Shown: positions 6,544-14,437, counted from the stretch's first letter. The stretch: DNA of 23,558 nucleotides from JBOHRE01 sp050732635 (GCA_050732635.1 JBOHRE010000054.1:1-23558), one strand, 5' to 3'. The notes: generated by a model not told the origin, from the sequence alone. Numbers and translations are program-made.

Positions 6544-7992
6544 ATGCACACCATGGCCGCCGCGACCGACGTGCTGCGCCGCCACTGGGGCTACCGGGCC
6601 TTTCGCGGCGCACAGCAGGACGCAGTCCGCGCCGCGCTCGAGTCGCGCGACGCGCTCGTGCTCATGCCGACCGGCGGCGGCAAGAGCCTGTGCTATCAGG
6701 TGCCGGCGTTGCTGCTCGATGGGCTCACGCTGGTCATCAGTCCGCTGATCTCGCTGATGGACGATCAGGTGCAGGCGCTGCGTCGGCACGGCATCGCGGC
6801 CGCGGCGTTGCACGGCGGTGTGGCCCGCAGGGACGCGGCTGCTGCGCTCGCGGCCGCAGGTGAGGGCAGCCTGCGGCTGCTCTACGTCGCGCCGGAACGG
6901 TTCGCCAGCCCGCGCTTCCGCGAGGCGTTCACCGCGTTCCGGCTGGCGCTGCTGGTGGTCGATGAGGCGCACTGCGTCTCGCAGTGGGGCAATGGCTTCC
7001 GGCCCGCCTATCTCGGGCTGGGCGAGGTGCGGGAGGCGCTCGACTGTCCGGCCATGGCTCTGACTGCGACCGCGACGCCGGAGGTCCGCGCCGACATCGT
7101 GCGGCTGCTCCGGCTGCGCCAGCCGCGCATCCTCGCGTGCGGCTTCGATCGGCCGAACCTCTACTGGGCTGTCGACCCGATCGCCAGGGAGCGCGACCGC
7201 GAGCGCCGCATGCTCCACGAGCTGCGGCGGCTCGAGAGCGGCTCGGCCATCGTCTACGCCAGCACTCGTCGCTCCGTGGACTGGACGACGGACGCGCTGA
7301 ATCGCCTGGGCATGACCGCCGCCGCCTATCATGCAGGCATCGACGCGCCGATCCGCCGCGAGCTGCAGGACCGCTTCATGTCTGGCCGCGTCCGCGTCAT
7401 CGTCGCCACCAGCGCGTTCGGCATGGGCATCGACAACGCGGATGTGCGGCTCGTGCTGCACGCGCACATGTCGGGCAGCATCGAGGCCTACTACCAGGAG
7501 GCCGGCCGCGGTGGTCGCGATGGCCAGCCCGCGCGCGCGCTGCTGCTCTCCTCGCCGCGCGACGCCGCCATCCAGCGCTTTCTGATCGAGCAGGCGTTCC
7601 CCCCGATCAGCATCGTGCGCGACGTGCACGCCGTACTGCGCCGTGCGAGCCGCGAGTCATCGGCTACCGCGGCGCCGGCCGCGGCCGGCGTGCGGGGCGC
7701 CGCGCAACTCGAGGGCGCACTCCTCGCCCTCGAGCGCGCTGGGGCGCTCCGCCGCGAGCACGAGCGGCCCGCAGACGGACGGCCCGTCGACCGGCTGCGC
7801 CTCACGATCAGCGACCCGCGCCGCATCGACTGGCAGGCGATCGATGCCGGCCGCCAGCGCGAGCTGCGCCGGCTGCACGCCATGGTCGCATATTGCGCGC
7901 ACGAGCGCTGCCGCCGCGCCTTCCTGCTACGCTACTTCGGTGAGCGCCCGCCCAAATCCTGCAACGGCTGCGACCGCTGCGCGCTTCGTTAG
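6544..7992 (+). CDS. recQ: ATP-dependent DNA helicase, RecQ family (short form)
   Basis: A 482-residue RecQ helicase, a 3'-5' DNA unwinding enzyme of recombination and repair. Visible: a Q-like motif (YRAFRGAQQDAV), Walker A MPTGGGKSLCYQ (Lys47), DEAH at 140-143, TATATP, the motif V region VIVATSAFGMGIDNADV, and motif VI with YYQEAGRGGRDG. The RecQ zinc site is complete: Cys456, Cys473, Cys476 and Cys479 with the usual spacing of 16-2-2. It ends right after the zinc site region, with no HRDC domain; E. coli RecQ is about 610 residues. The aromatic-rich loop after DEAH reads SQWGNGFRP instead of the usual SQWGHDFRP. Start: ATG 6544, or ATG 6553 (MAAATDVL); no clear ribosome binding site. Confidence 0.88.
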   Translation: MHTMAAATDVLRRHWGYRAFRGAQQDAVRAALESRDALVLMPTGGGKSLCYQVPALLLDGLTLVISPLISLMDDQVQALRRHGIAAAALHGGVARRDAAAALAAAGEGSLRLLYVAPERFASPRFREAFTAFRLALLVVDEAHCVSQWGNGFRPAYLGLGEVREALDCPAMALTATATPEVRADIVRLLRLRQPRILACGFDRPNLYWAVDPIARERDRERRMLHELRRLESGSAIVYASTRRSVDWTTDALNRLGMTAAAYHAGIDAPIRRELQDRFMSGRVRVIVATSAFGMGIDNADVRLVLHAHMSGSIEAYYQEAGRGGRDGQPARALLLSSPRDAAIQRFLIEQAFPPISIVRDVHAVLRRASRESSATAAPAAAGVRGAAQLEGALLALERAGALRREHERPADGRPVDRLRLTISDPRRIDWQAIDAGRQRELRRLHAMVAYCAHERCRRAFLLRYFGERPPKSCNGCDRCALR

Positions 7993-8015
7993 ACCGTTGT
8001 CGCGTGCGCTACCAA

Positions 8016-8087
8016 GCCCGCCCCCGCCCCCGCGCCCGCCCCCGCCTCTCACCCAGCCCTAGCCCCAGCCCCAGCCCCAGCCCTAGG
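8016..8087. repeat. CCCGCC then CCCCAG low-complexity array
   Basis: The recQ to acyl-CoA dehydrogenase space holds a run of CCCGCC-type units (about 8016-8046) followed by CCCCAG/CCCTAG units (8051-8087). The opposite strand carries the G-runs and could form G-quadruplexes. The remaining spacer to 8145 shows no clear promoter. Confidence 0.65.
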
Positions 8088-8145
8088 ATGTACCGCAGGT
8101 AACCTCGGCACCACCGAAGGGTAGAACGCGGCCGAACCGGGCAGC

Positions 8146-9369
8146 ATGGAACGATATCTCACAGCCGAGCACCAACGACTCCGTCAGGAGGTGCGCGAAT
8201 TCGCGGAAGCGGAGATCGCTCCCGTCGCGCGCGAATACGACGAGCACAGCCGCTTTCCGTGGGAGAACGTGGCCAGGATGGCCGAGCGCGGCTTCTTCGG
8301 CGTGAACGTGCCAGAGGCGCTCGGCGGGCAGGGTCGTGACTACCTCAGCTACCTGCTGGTGATCGAAGAGCTGGCGCGCGTCGACGCGAGCCACGCGATC
8401 ACGATCAGCGCCCACTCCACGCTCGGCATGTCGCCGATCATCAACTTCGGCAGCGAATCGCAGAAGCAGAGGTTCGTGCCGCTGCTCGCGCGCGGCCAGG
8501 TGCTCGGCGGCTTCGGCCTGACCGAGCCGGGTGCTGGCTCGGACGCGGGCGGCACGCGCACCACGGCCGTGCGCGAGAACGGCGGCTATCGCCTGAACGG
8601 CAGCAAGATCTTCATTACCCACGCCGGTGTCGGCGAGATCTTCGTGGTCACCGCGGTCACCGACCGCGAGCTCGGCCCGCACGGCATCACGAGCTTCATT
8701 GTGACCAAGGAAACGACCGATCGCGCCGAGGCCGACCGCGTCGGTGTCGGCCACGCAGCCGAGCTGGAGCCGTTCACCTCCGGCGTTCGCGCCGGCAAGA
8801 AAGAGGACAAGATGGGCTGGCGCGCCTCCGACACGCGCGAGCTGCTGCTCGACAACGTGGTCGTGCCGGCCGAAAACCGGCTCGGCGACGAGGGCCAGGG
8901 CTTCATCAACTTCATGAAGACGCTCGACGCAGGGCGGATCGGCATCGCGGCGCTGTCGCTCGGGCTCGCGCAGGGTGCGCTCGAGGAGTCGCTCGCCTTT
9001 GTCGAGATGCGGCGGCAGTTCGATCGCCCGATCGCCGAGTTCCAGGGCGTGCAGTTCGCGCTCGCCGACATGGCCACCGAAATCGAAGCCTCGCGTCATC
9101 TCGTCTACCACGCCGCCTGGCTGAAGGACCGTGGCCGCCCGTTCGTCCGCGAGGCCGCCATGGCCAAGCTGTTCGCCAGCGAGGTCGCCATGCGCGTGAC
9201 GACTCGCGCCGTCCAGCTCCACGGCGGCTACGGCTACACGACGGACTTTCCGGTCGAGCGCATGTTCCGCGACGCCAAGATCGGCGAGATCGGCGAGGGC
9301 ACCAGCGAGATCCAGCGCCTGGTGATCGCCCGCCAGCTCCTGCGGCGCACGTCCGGCGAGACCCTATGA
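8146..9369 (+). CDS. Acyl-CoA dehydrogenase
   Basis: A 407-residue FAD flavoprotein that oxidises acyl-CoA thioesters to 2-enoyl-CoA and passes electrons to ETF. An N-terminal helical domain contains EVREFAEAEIAPVAREYDE; the flavin-binding signature is GGFGLTEPGAGSDAGGT; the middle beta domain has NGSKIFITHAGVGEIFVV. The C-terminal part has QLHGGYGYTTDFPVERMFRD and IGEGTSEIQR with the expected catalytic base Glu384. A loop of about 25 residues near 190-220 (DRAEADRVGVGHAAELEPF and following) before KMGWRASDTREL is longer than in short-chain enzymes. Chain-length preference cannot be read from the sequence. The frame ends 84 bases before the RNase G start; no ETF gene is nearby. Confidence 0.92.
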   Translation: MERYLTAEHQRLRQEVREFAEAEIAPVAREYDEHSRFPWENVARMAERGFFGVNVPEALGGQGRDYLSYLLVIEELARVDASHAITISAHSTLGMSPIINFGSESQKQRFVPLLARGQVLGGFGLTEPGAGSDAGGTRTTAVRENGGYRLNGSKIFITHAGVGEIFVVTAVTDRELGPHGITSFIVTKETTDRAEADRVGVGHAAELEPFTSGVRAGKKEDKMGWRASDTRELLLDNVVVPAENRLGDEGQGFINFMKTLDAGRIGIAALSLGLAQGALEESLAFVEMRRQFDRPIAEFQGVQFALADMATEIEASRHLVYHAAWLKDRGRPFVREAAMAKLFASEVAMRVTTRAVQLHGGYGYTTDFPVERMFRDAKIGEIGEGTSEIQRLVIARQLLRRTSGETL

Positions 9370-9453
9370 CTTTGCGACAACGATTTGGCCGCGCTCGGCG
9401 TTCGGGGCATCCCGCTCGCGCGCGCGGCTCACATGTTCTGATGGTGACCTGCG

Positions 9454-10980
9454 ATGAAACGCGAAATTCTGATTTCCGCCACGGCCGAAGAGACGCGCGT
9501 GGCGATTCTCGAGGACGACATCCTCGTCGAGCTGATGCTCGATCGGCCCGAGACCGAGCGCATGGTCGGCGACGTCTACCTGGGCCGCGTCGAGGCCGTG
9601 CTGCCCGGCATCCAGGCGGCCTTCGTCGACGTCGGTGCGGATAAGGCCGCCTTCCTGCACGTCTCCGACGTTGCGCAGGAGAACGGCAACGGCGCCGACG
9701 ATGACGACGACGAGCCGGACGAGCGTGCGCGGCGCCGCGACATACCGATCCAGGACCTGGTCAAGAAGGGCGAGACCCTGATGGTCCAGGTCACGAAGGA
9801 GCCGATCAGCACGAAAGGCCCGCGCGTCACGTCGCAGGTCTCGCTGCCCGGTCGCTTCCTGGTCTACATGCCGTACTCCCGCCACATCGGCGTCAGCCGC
9901 AAGATCGACGATCGTGAGGAGCGCTCGCGCCTGCGTGCCATCGCCCGCGAGGTCGTGCCCGAGGGCGCAGGCGGCGTCATCATCCGCACGGTCGGCGAGG
10001 AGCTCACGCGCGAGAAGTTCGAGCGCGAGTTCAAGACGCTGCACAGCACCTGGAAGAAGATCGTCAAGCGTAGCAAGGGCGCGAAGGCACCGGCGTTGAT
10101 CCACCAGGAGGCCAAGCTCACGAGCGGCATCATCCGCGACGTCTTCAGCGACAAGGTCGATGCGCTGATGATCGACAACCGCGAGGTCTACCGCGAAGTC
10201 GAGCAATACCTCAAAGGTGTGGATCCGACGTTGCTCGACCGTGTTCACCTGTACGACGACAAGGTCGCCATCTTCGACCGCTACGACATCGAGGAGGCGA
10301 TCCGCGAAGCCTTCCAGCGCCGCGTCGATCTGCCCTCCGGTGGCTATGTCATCATCGAGCCCACCGAAGCCCTCGTCTCGATCGACGTGAACACCGGCCG
10401 TAACACCGGCCGCCGCGACGCCGAAAAGACCATCCTCAAGACCAACCTCGAAGCCGCGCGCGAGATCGCGCGCCAGCTGCGGCTGCGCGATGTCGGCGGC
10501 ATCATCGTCGTCGACTTCATCGACATGGAGTCCCGCACCGACCAGGACAAGGTCATGCAGGAGCTGCGCACCTACCTGAACCGCGACCGCGCCCGCACCA
10601 AGGCGTTCCAGATCTCCGAGCTCGGGCTCGTCGAGATGACCCGCCAGCGCGTGCGCCCCTCGCTCTACGCCATGCTGACCGAGCCCTGCCTCCATTGCGG
10701 CGGCTCCGGCCGCGTGTTCCGGCCCCATGCCGTGGTCCGCCGCGTCGAGCGCGCCATCCGTCGGGCCGCGCTCGAGCAGGCCGACAAGCAGATCACGATC
10801 CGCGTGCACCCCCAGGTTGCCCTGCACATCCTCGAGGAGGAGCCCAACTACCTCCGCCAGCTCGAGCAGCTCGGCGTCGGCATCGATCTGCGCGACGACC
10901 CACTCATGAAGCCCGACGAGTTCCGCCTGCTCTCCGGCCCCGCCCAGACCGAGGTGACCGGCCGGTACGCGTTGGGATGA
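9454..10980 (+). CDS. rng: Ribonuclease E/G family protein (RNase G)
   Basis: A 508-residue endoribonuclease of rRNA maturation and mRNA decay. Order: an S1-like domain (GDVYLGRVEAVLPGIQAAFV, about 39-72) with an acidic/basic insertion at 78-97 (DDDDDEPDERARRR); an RNase H-like and 5'-sensor region; the catalytic DNase I-like domain with Mg ligands Asp311 (SIDVNTGR) and Asp354 (VVDFIDM); the Zn-link Cys412-x2-Cys415 (PCLHCGGSG); and a C-terminal dimer domain. It lacks the long degradosome scaffold of RNase E, so RNase G is the better name. GGTGA lies about 9 bases before the ATG. It precedes rplU-rpmA, a common bacterial arrangement. Confidence 0.95.
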   Translation: MKREILISATAEETRVAILEDDILVELMLDRPETERMVGDVYLGRVEAVLPGIQAAFVDVGADKAAFLHVSDVAQENGNGADDDDDEPDERARRRDIPIQDLVKKGETLMVQVTKEPISTKGPRVTSQVSLPGRFLVYMPYSRHIGVSRKIDDREERSRLRAIAREVVPEGAGGVIIRTVGEELTREKFEREFKTLHSTWKKIVKRSKGAKAPALIHQEAKLTSGIIRDVFSDKVDALMIDNREVYREVEQYLKGVDPTLLDRVHLYDDKVAIFDRYDIEEAIREAFQRRVDLPSGGYVIIEPTEALVSIDVNTGRNTGRRDAEKTILKTNLEAAREIARQLRLRDVGGIIVVDFIDMESRTDQDKVMQELRTYLNRDRARTKAFQISELGLVEMTRQRVRPSLYAMLTEPCLHCGGSGRVFRPHAVVRRVERAIRRAALEQADKQITIRVHPQVALHILEEEPNYLRQLEQLGVGIDLRDDPLMKPDEFRLLSGPAQTEVTGRYALG

Positions 10981-11019
10981 GGGCTGGGGCTGGGGCTTGG
11001 GCTGAGGCTGGGGAGGCTG
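10981..11019 (+). repeat. GGGGCT hexamer array directly after the rng stop
   Basis: Degenerate GGGGCT units begin immediately after the RNase G stop codon, on the transcribed sense strand. At least four runs of three or more G lie within about 35 bases, so the mRNA 3' end could form a G-quadruplex. It may mark the end of the rng transcript. Confidence 0.65.
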
Positions 11020-11088
11020 AACGATAATGAGTCGCGGTGCGCGATCGGTGTCGTGTTGTTGGGAAGCGCCGCTTGCACGGCCCGCACT

Positions 11089-11187
11089 GAGGGGCGGGGG
11101 CGGGGGCGGGCGCGGGGGCGAGGGCCCGTACACTTACCCTTACACTTCGCCTTACACTCACCCTTGCTCTCATCCCTTACACCTCCA
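11089..11187. repeat. GGGGGC run followed by a TTACAC/TTACCC-type period-6 repeat
   Basis: GGGGGC-type units occupy 11089-11123. They are followed at 11128-11187 by a degenerate period-6 repeat in which TTACAC, TTACCC and TCACCC alternate with variants. Together they fill the space just upstream of the rplU promoter. No gene is seen on either strand between 10981 and 11270. Confidence 0.6.
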
Positions 11188-11202
11188 CTACCACTTGCGT
11201 GG

Positions 11203-11232
11203 TTGACAGCCCCCCCAAAACCCACGAAATTA
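11203..11232 (+). promoter_or_regulatory. Candidate promoter of rplU-rpmA
   Basis: A perfect TTGACA (11203-11208) is followed after 18 bases by AAATTA (11227-11232). A second A+T-rich hexamer, TAAAAT, lies at 11245-11250. The region is the only A+T-rich stretch nearby and lies 40-70 bases before the rplU ATG. Confidence 0.5.
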
Positions 11233-11270
11233 CACGTTCTATCGTAAAATTTTTCATCCGGACCCCACCC

Positions 11271-11585
11271 ATGTACGCAATCATCCGCTCCGGCGACAAG
11301 CAGTTCCGCGCCGAGCCCGGCCAGACGATCCGCGTGCCCTCGCTGAAGGCGGACGTCGGCGAGAACGTGACGTTCGACCAGGTTCTGCTCGCGGGCGGCG
11401 CTGACGGGCTGAAGCTCGGTGCGCCGACCGTCGAGGGCGCGAGCGTCAGCGGCGAGGTCGTCGCGCACGGGCGAGGCAGGAAGATCGTCGTCTTCAAGTG
11501 GAAGCGCCGCAAGAATTACCGTCGCAAGCAGGGCCATCGGCAGGGCTACACCGAGGTCCGCATCGACGAGATCAAGCTGGCCTAG
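11271..11585 (+). CDS. rplU: 50S ribosomal protein L21
   Basis: 104 residues, the usual L21 length. It starts MYAIIRSGDKQFRAEPGQTI (canonical MYAII..GGKQ-type start) and contains the basic RNA-binding stretch FKWKRRKNYRRKQGHRQGYT. L21 binds 23S rRNA in the large subunit. The ATG at 11271 is fixed by the conserved N-terminus. No convincing Shine-Dalgarno precedes it (CCGGACCCCACCC), which is unusual for a highly expressed ribosomal gene. It is co-directional with rpmA, 22 bases downstream. Confidence 0.97.
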   Translation: MYAIIRSGDKQFRAEPGQTIRVPSLKADVGENVTFDQVLLAGGADGLKLGAPTVEGASVSGEVVAHGRGRKIVVFKWKRRKNYRRKQGHRQGYTEVRIDEIKLA

Positions 11586-11607
11586 CAGGAGGGCACAAGG
11601 GACCCCG

Positions 11608-11865
11608 ATGGCACACAAGAAAGGCGTCGGCTCGACGCGCAACGGCCGCAACTCGAATCCACAGTACCTGGGTGTGAAGCGCTATGGTGGCGAGCGCGTG
11701 ACCGCAGGCAGCATCCTGGTGCGGCAGCGCGGCACCAAGTTCCACCCCGGCTTCAACGTCGGCCGTGGCAGTGATGACACACTGTTCGCGCTGGTCGACG
11801 GACTGGTATCGTTCGAGCGCAAGGGCCGTACGCGCAAGCTGATCTCGGTCTATCCGGAGGGCTGA
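11608..11865 (+). CDS. rpmA: 50S ribosomal protein L27
   Basis: 85 residues starting MAHKKGVGSTRNGRNSNPQY, the canonical L27 N-terminus reaching the peptidyl transferase centre. The rest (LGVKRYGGERVTAGSILVRQ, then RGTKFHPGFNVGRGSDDTLF) is typical. There is no cleavable N-terminal extension of the Firmicutes type. AAGGGA precedes the ATG by about 5 bases. It follows rplU in the standard L21-L27 operon. Confidence 0.97.
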   Translation: MAHKKGVGSTRNGRNSNPQYLGVKRYGGERVTAGSILVRQRGTKFHPGFNVGRGSDDTLFALVDGLVSFERKGRTRKLISVYPEG

Positions 11866-11970
11866 GACCGGACCGCCGGCGCGTGCGTACGCCCGCGACG
11901 GCGAGTGAGGGCCCGCCGGTGAACCGCGGCCGGTGGCGCAGTGGTGGAACCTTGGCCCGTCGTTGGCGCG

Positions 11971-11976
11971 TATATT
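11971..11976 (+). promoter_or_regulatory. Possible -10 element for rho
   Basis: TATATT in the otherwise GC-rich 217-base space between rpmA and the chosen rho start. No good -35 is found at 16-18 bases upstream (TTGGCC is too close). If used, the rho leader would be about 100 bases, long enough for the autoregulation known for rho. Confidence 0.25.
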
Positions 11977-12082
11977 GCCTACCGATGCGGCCGGTCCCGG
12001 TCGTTCCCGTCCCGCAGGAACGTCCCGTGCGACGACCATTCTCGAAGAATCCCCCGGTTCATTGAAGGAGCGAAGACCACGA

Positions 12083-13306
12083 GTGAGGAGACGGCAGCGA
12101 GCGCGCCGTCGACCGCCGCCCCAAGCGGCGGAATCGGCTGCGCCCGCGAGCGTCGATGGAGCTGGTGAACCCCGTCACCTTGGCGTGTTGGAAGTGCTGG
12201 GAGCGGGCTCCGGCTTCGTGCGCCGCCGCGAGTCGGGCTACATGCCCAGTGACGACGACATCTACGTCTCGCAGAAGGTCATTCAGCGATTCGGACTGCG
12301 CACTGGCGACGAGCTGACCGGCACGGTCGGTAACGCCCCAGGACGCGGCAAGAGCCCGCCTCTGGTCCGACTCGACGCGGTCAACGGCATACCGGCGCCC
12401 GATCTGGGTCAGCGACCGCAGTTCACCCGCTTGAGTGCGACGCACCCGAAGGAGCAGCTGCAGCTCGAGTTCGGGCTGCAGCGGCGCGGCCAGCCGGATT
12501 TCACGGACCGCATCATCGATCTGTTCTGCCCGCTCGGCAAAGGTCAGCGAGCGCTGATCGTGGCGCCGTCAAAAGCGGGCAAGACCATGGTGCTGCAGGC
12601 GATCGCCGAAGGCGTCGTGCGCAACTATCCTGCTGCGCTGCTGTTGATCTTGCTCGTCGATGAGCGGCCCGAGGAAGTCACGGAGATGGAGCTGTGCGGC
12701 TTCGGCGAAGTCGTCGCCTCCAGCTTCGACTTCCCGCCGGACCGCCATGTCTCGCTCGCCGAGATCACGCTCGAGCGTGCGCGACGCCGCGTCGAGATGG
12801 GTCAGGACGTCGTGCTGATCCTCGATTCGATCACGCGCCTGGCGCGTGCCTACAACGCGGTGGAGGAGGGCAGCGGACGCACGCTCTCCGGCGGCCTCGA
12901 CGCCAACGCGATGGAGAAGCCCAAGCGCTTTCTCGGCAGTGCGCGACGCGTCGACCCCGAGCAGGGTGGCGGCTCGCTGACCATCATCGCCACCGCGCTG
13001 GTCGATACCGGCTCGCGCATGGACGAGGTGATCTTCGAGGAGTTCAAGGGCACTGGCAACAGCGAGCTCATGCTCAGCCGCGAGCTGGCCGACCGCCGCA
13101 TCTTCCCGGCGATCGACCTGATCTCGAGTGCGACGCGGCGTGAGGAGCTTCTACTGAGCGAGCCCGCGCTGCGCGCGGCGACGCTGTTGCGTCGTCAGCT
13201 CAGCCGGTCGTCGCCGGTCGAGGCCATGCAGGAGCTGCTCGCGATGCTCCGCCAGACGCAGTCGAACCAGGAGCTCGTCGACCGGATCGCTGCACGCGTT
13301 CCCTGA
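12083..13306 (+). CDS. rho: Transcription termination factor Rho
   Basis: A hexameric RNA-dependent ATPase that ends transcription. From the GTG at 12083 it is 407 residues; the frame is open back to 11933 and a TTG at 12062 is an alternative start. AAGGAG lies 13-18 bases before the GTG, rather far. After about 30 basic and proline-rich residues comes the cold-shock-like RNA-binding domain (HLGVLEVLGAGSGFVRRRES, YVSQKVIQRFGLRTGDELTG). Then Walker A APSKAGKT (Lys167; the family usually has PPKAGKT), LILLVDERPEEVTEM, the Q-loop region GGLDANAMEKPKRFLGSARR and the R-loop region FEEFKGTGNSELMLSRELAD. The usual N-terminal helical bundle domain is missing. It is followed after 13 bases by a YfiT-like gene. 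Confidence 0.95.
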   Translation: MRRRQRARRRPPPQAAESAAPASVDGAGEPRHLGVLEVLGAGSGFVRRRESGYMPSDDDIYVSQKVIQRFGLRTGDELTGTVGNAPGRGKSPPLVRLDAVNGIPAPDLGQRPQFTRLSATHPKEQLQLEFGLQRRGQPDFTDRIIDLFCPLGKGQRALIVAPSKAGKTMVLQAIAEGVVRNYPAALLLILLVDERPEEVTEMELCGFGEVVASSFDFPPDRHVSLAEITLERARRRVEMGQDVVLILDSITRLARAYNAVEEGSGRTLSGGLDANAMEKPKRFLGSARRVDPEQGGGSLTIIATALVDTGSRMDEVIFEEFKGTGNSELMLSRELADRRIFPAIDLISSATRREELLLSEPALRAATLLRRQLSRSSPVEAMQELLAMLRQTQSNQELVDRIAARVP

Positions 13307-13319
13307 GTCAAGCGAAGGC

Positions 13320-13868
13320 ATGGCGGACGAGCGCGAGCAGATCGAGCACCTGCGATTCCCGATCGGCCGCTTCAATGCCGATCGCGCGCCGACGCCCGCC
13401 AAACGGGCGGAATGGATCCACGACATCGAAGGTGCACCGGCGGCGCTGCGCGAGGCGGTCGAGGGACTCGATGAGGTGCAGCTCGAGACGCCCTACCGGC
13501 CCGGTGGCTGGACGATCCGCCAGGTCGTGCACCACGTCCCCGACTCTCACGTCAACGCGTACGTTCGCTTTCGGCTGGCCCTGACCGAGGAGCAGCCGAC
13601 CATCAAGCCGTACCTGGAGGCGCGCTGGGCGGATCTCGTCGATGCCCGAACCGCGCCGATCGACAGCTCGCTCGCGCTGCTCGACGCCTTGCACGCGCGT
13701 TGGGTCTCGCTGCTGTCGGCCTTGGAGCCCGAGGATTGGACCCGCAGCTTTCGCCACCCCGAGGGCGGGCTGATCACGCTCGATGTCGCGCTGCAGATCT
13801 ATGCCTGGCACGGACGGCATCACGTGGCGCACGTCACCGCTCTGCGCCGCCGTGAAGGCTGGGACTGA
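13320..13868 (+). CDS. YfiT/BstA-like DinB-fold protein (putative metal-dependent thiol transferase)
   Basis: 182 residues of the DinB/YfiT superfamily: a four-helix bundle with a metal site of three histidines. RFPIGRFNADRAPTPAKRAE, GGWTIRQVVHHVPDSHVNAY and the C-terminal YAWHGRHHVAHVTALRRREG match Bacillus YfiT/BstA-type proteins; likely ligands are His71 or His72, His164 and His168. BstA links bacillithiol to electrophiles, but whether this host makes bacillithiol is unknown, so the substrate is open. It lies 13 bases after rho and ends 26 bases from the convergent greA. Confidence 0.87.
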   Translation: MADEREQIEHLRFPIGRFNADRAPTPAKRAEWIHDIEGAPAALREAVEGLDEVQLETPYRPGGWTIRQVVHHVPDSHVNAYVRFRLALTEEQPTIKPYLEARWADLVDARTAPIDSSLALLDALHARWVSLLSALEPEDWTRSFRHPEGGLITLDVALQIYAWHGRHHVAHVTALRRREGWD

Positions 13869-13894
13869 GAGCTCGAGCCCCCGACCGATCCCGG

Positions 13895-14383
13895 TTACGC
13901 TGCGCTATCGCGCTCCATTGCTTGCGGCAGCGTCAACAGCTCGATGATCGCAAAGCGCCGCTGGCCGGCCGGAAGCTCGACCTCGACCTGCTCGCCCGCG
14001 CGCGCACCGAGGAAGGCACGGCCCAGCGGAGAGGCCATCGAGATGTGGCCCGCCTCCAGGTCCATGAAGTCTCCCGCCACGATCGTGTAGCGGAACTCCT
14101 CGTCGGTCTCGACATTGCGGACCAGCAGTCGAGAACCGAAGCCAACGCGGTCGGCAGGGATCTCGCGGATGTCGATCCGCGACAACTCGCCGAGCCGGCT
14201 GGTCAGGTGGCCGAGTCGCGCCTGCACGAACTGCTGCCGCTCGAGCGCGGACTTGTAGTCGGCATTCTCACGCAGGTCACCGAGCTCGACCGCGCGTCGG
14301 ATCGCAGCCGGCAGCACTACGTTGAGCTCGTTCAGGAGGCGCTCGACTTCCGCCTCGAGCTTGTTGCGAATTTCATCGAGCAT
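13895..14383 (-). CDS. greA: Transcription elongation factor GreA
   Basis: 162 residues, close to the usual 158. It starts MLDEIRNKLEAEVERLLNEL and contains the diagnostic VELGDLRENADYKSALERQQ, with the Mg-binding acidic tip residues Asp36 and Glu39 on the coiled coil. The C-terminal FKBP-like domain includes FGSRLLVRN and ISMASPLGRAFLGARAGEQV. It reactivates backtracked RNA polymerase by stimulating transcript cleavage. The frame is open far upstream, but homology begins at this ATG. No Shine-Dalgarno is seen before it. It diverges from the GNAT-deacetylase gene across 54-66 bases that hold A+T-rich sequence (TTATCTTTC on the minus strand), probably the shared promoter region. Confidence 0.95.
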   Translation of the reverse strand: MLDEIRNKLEAEVERLLNELNVVLPAAIRRAVELGDLRENADYKSALERQQFVQARLGHLTSRLGELSRIDIREIPADRVGFGSRLLVRNVETDEEFRYTIVAGDFMDLEAGHISMASPLGRAFLGARAGEQVEVELPAGQRRFAIIELLTLPQAMERDSAA

Positions 14384-14437
14384 GAAAGAATCGGTCGAGG
14401 TGAGCGGAAACCAGAAAGATAACGATTTCGCGGCGGG

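Noticed and set aside
8016..8087. CRISPR array
   Set aside because: The repeats are contiguous hexamers without unique spacers.
9364..11133. Minus-strand open frame of 589 codons opposite RNase G
   Set aside because: Antisense shadow of the RNase G gene; the part past the gene end is translated simple repeat (Pro/Gln runs).
11930..12010. tRNA-like sequence (GGTGGCGCAGTGGTGG) between rpmA and rho
   Set aside because: It resembles a D-arm start, but no T-arm GGTTCRAATCC, no acceptor pairing and no anticodon stem could be found.
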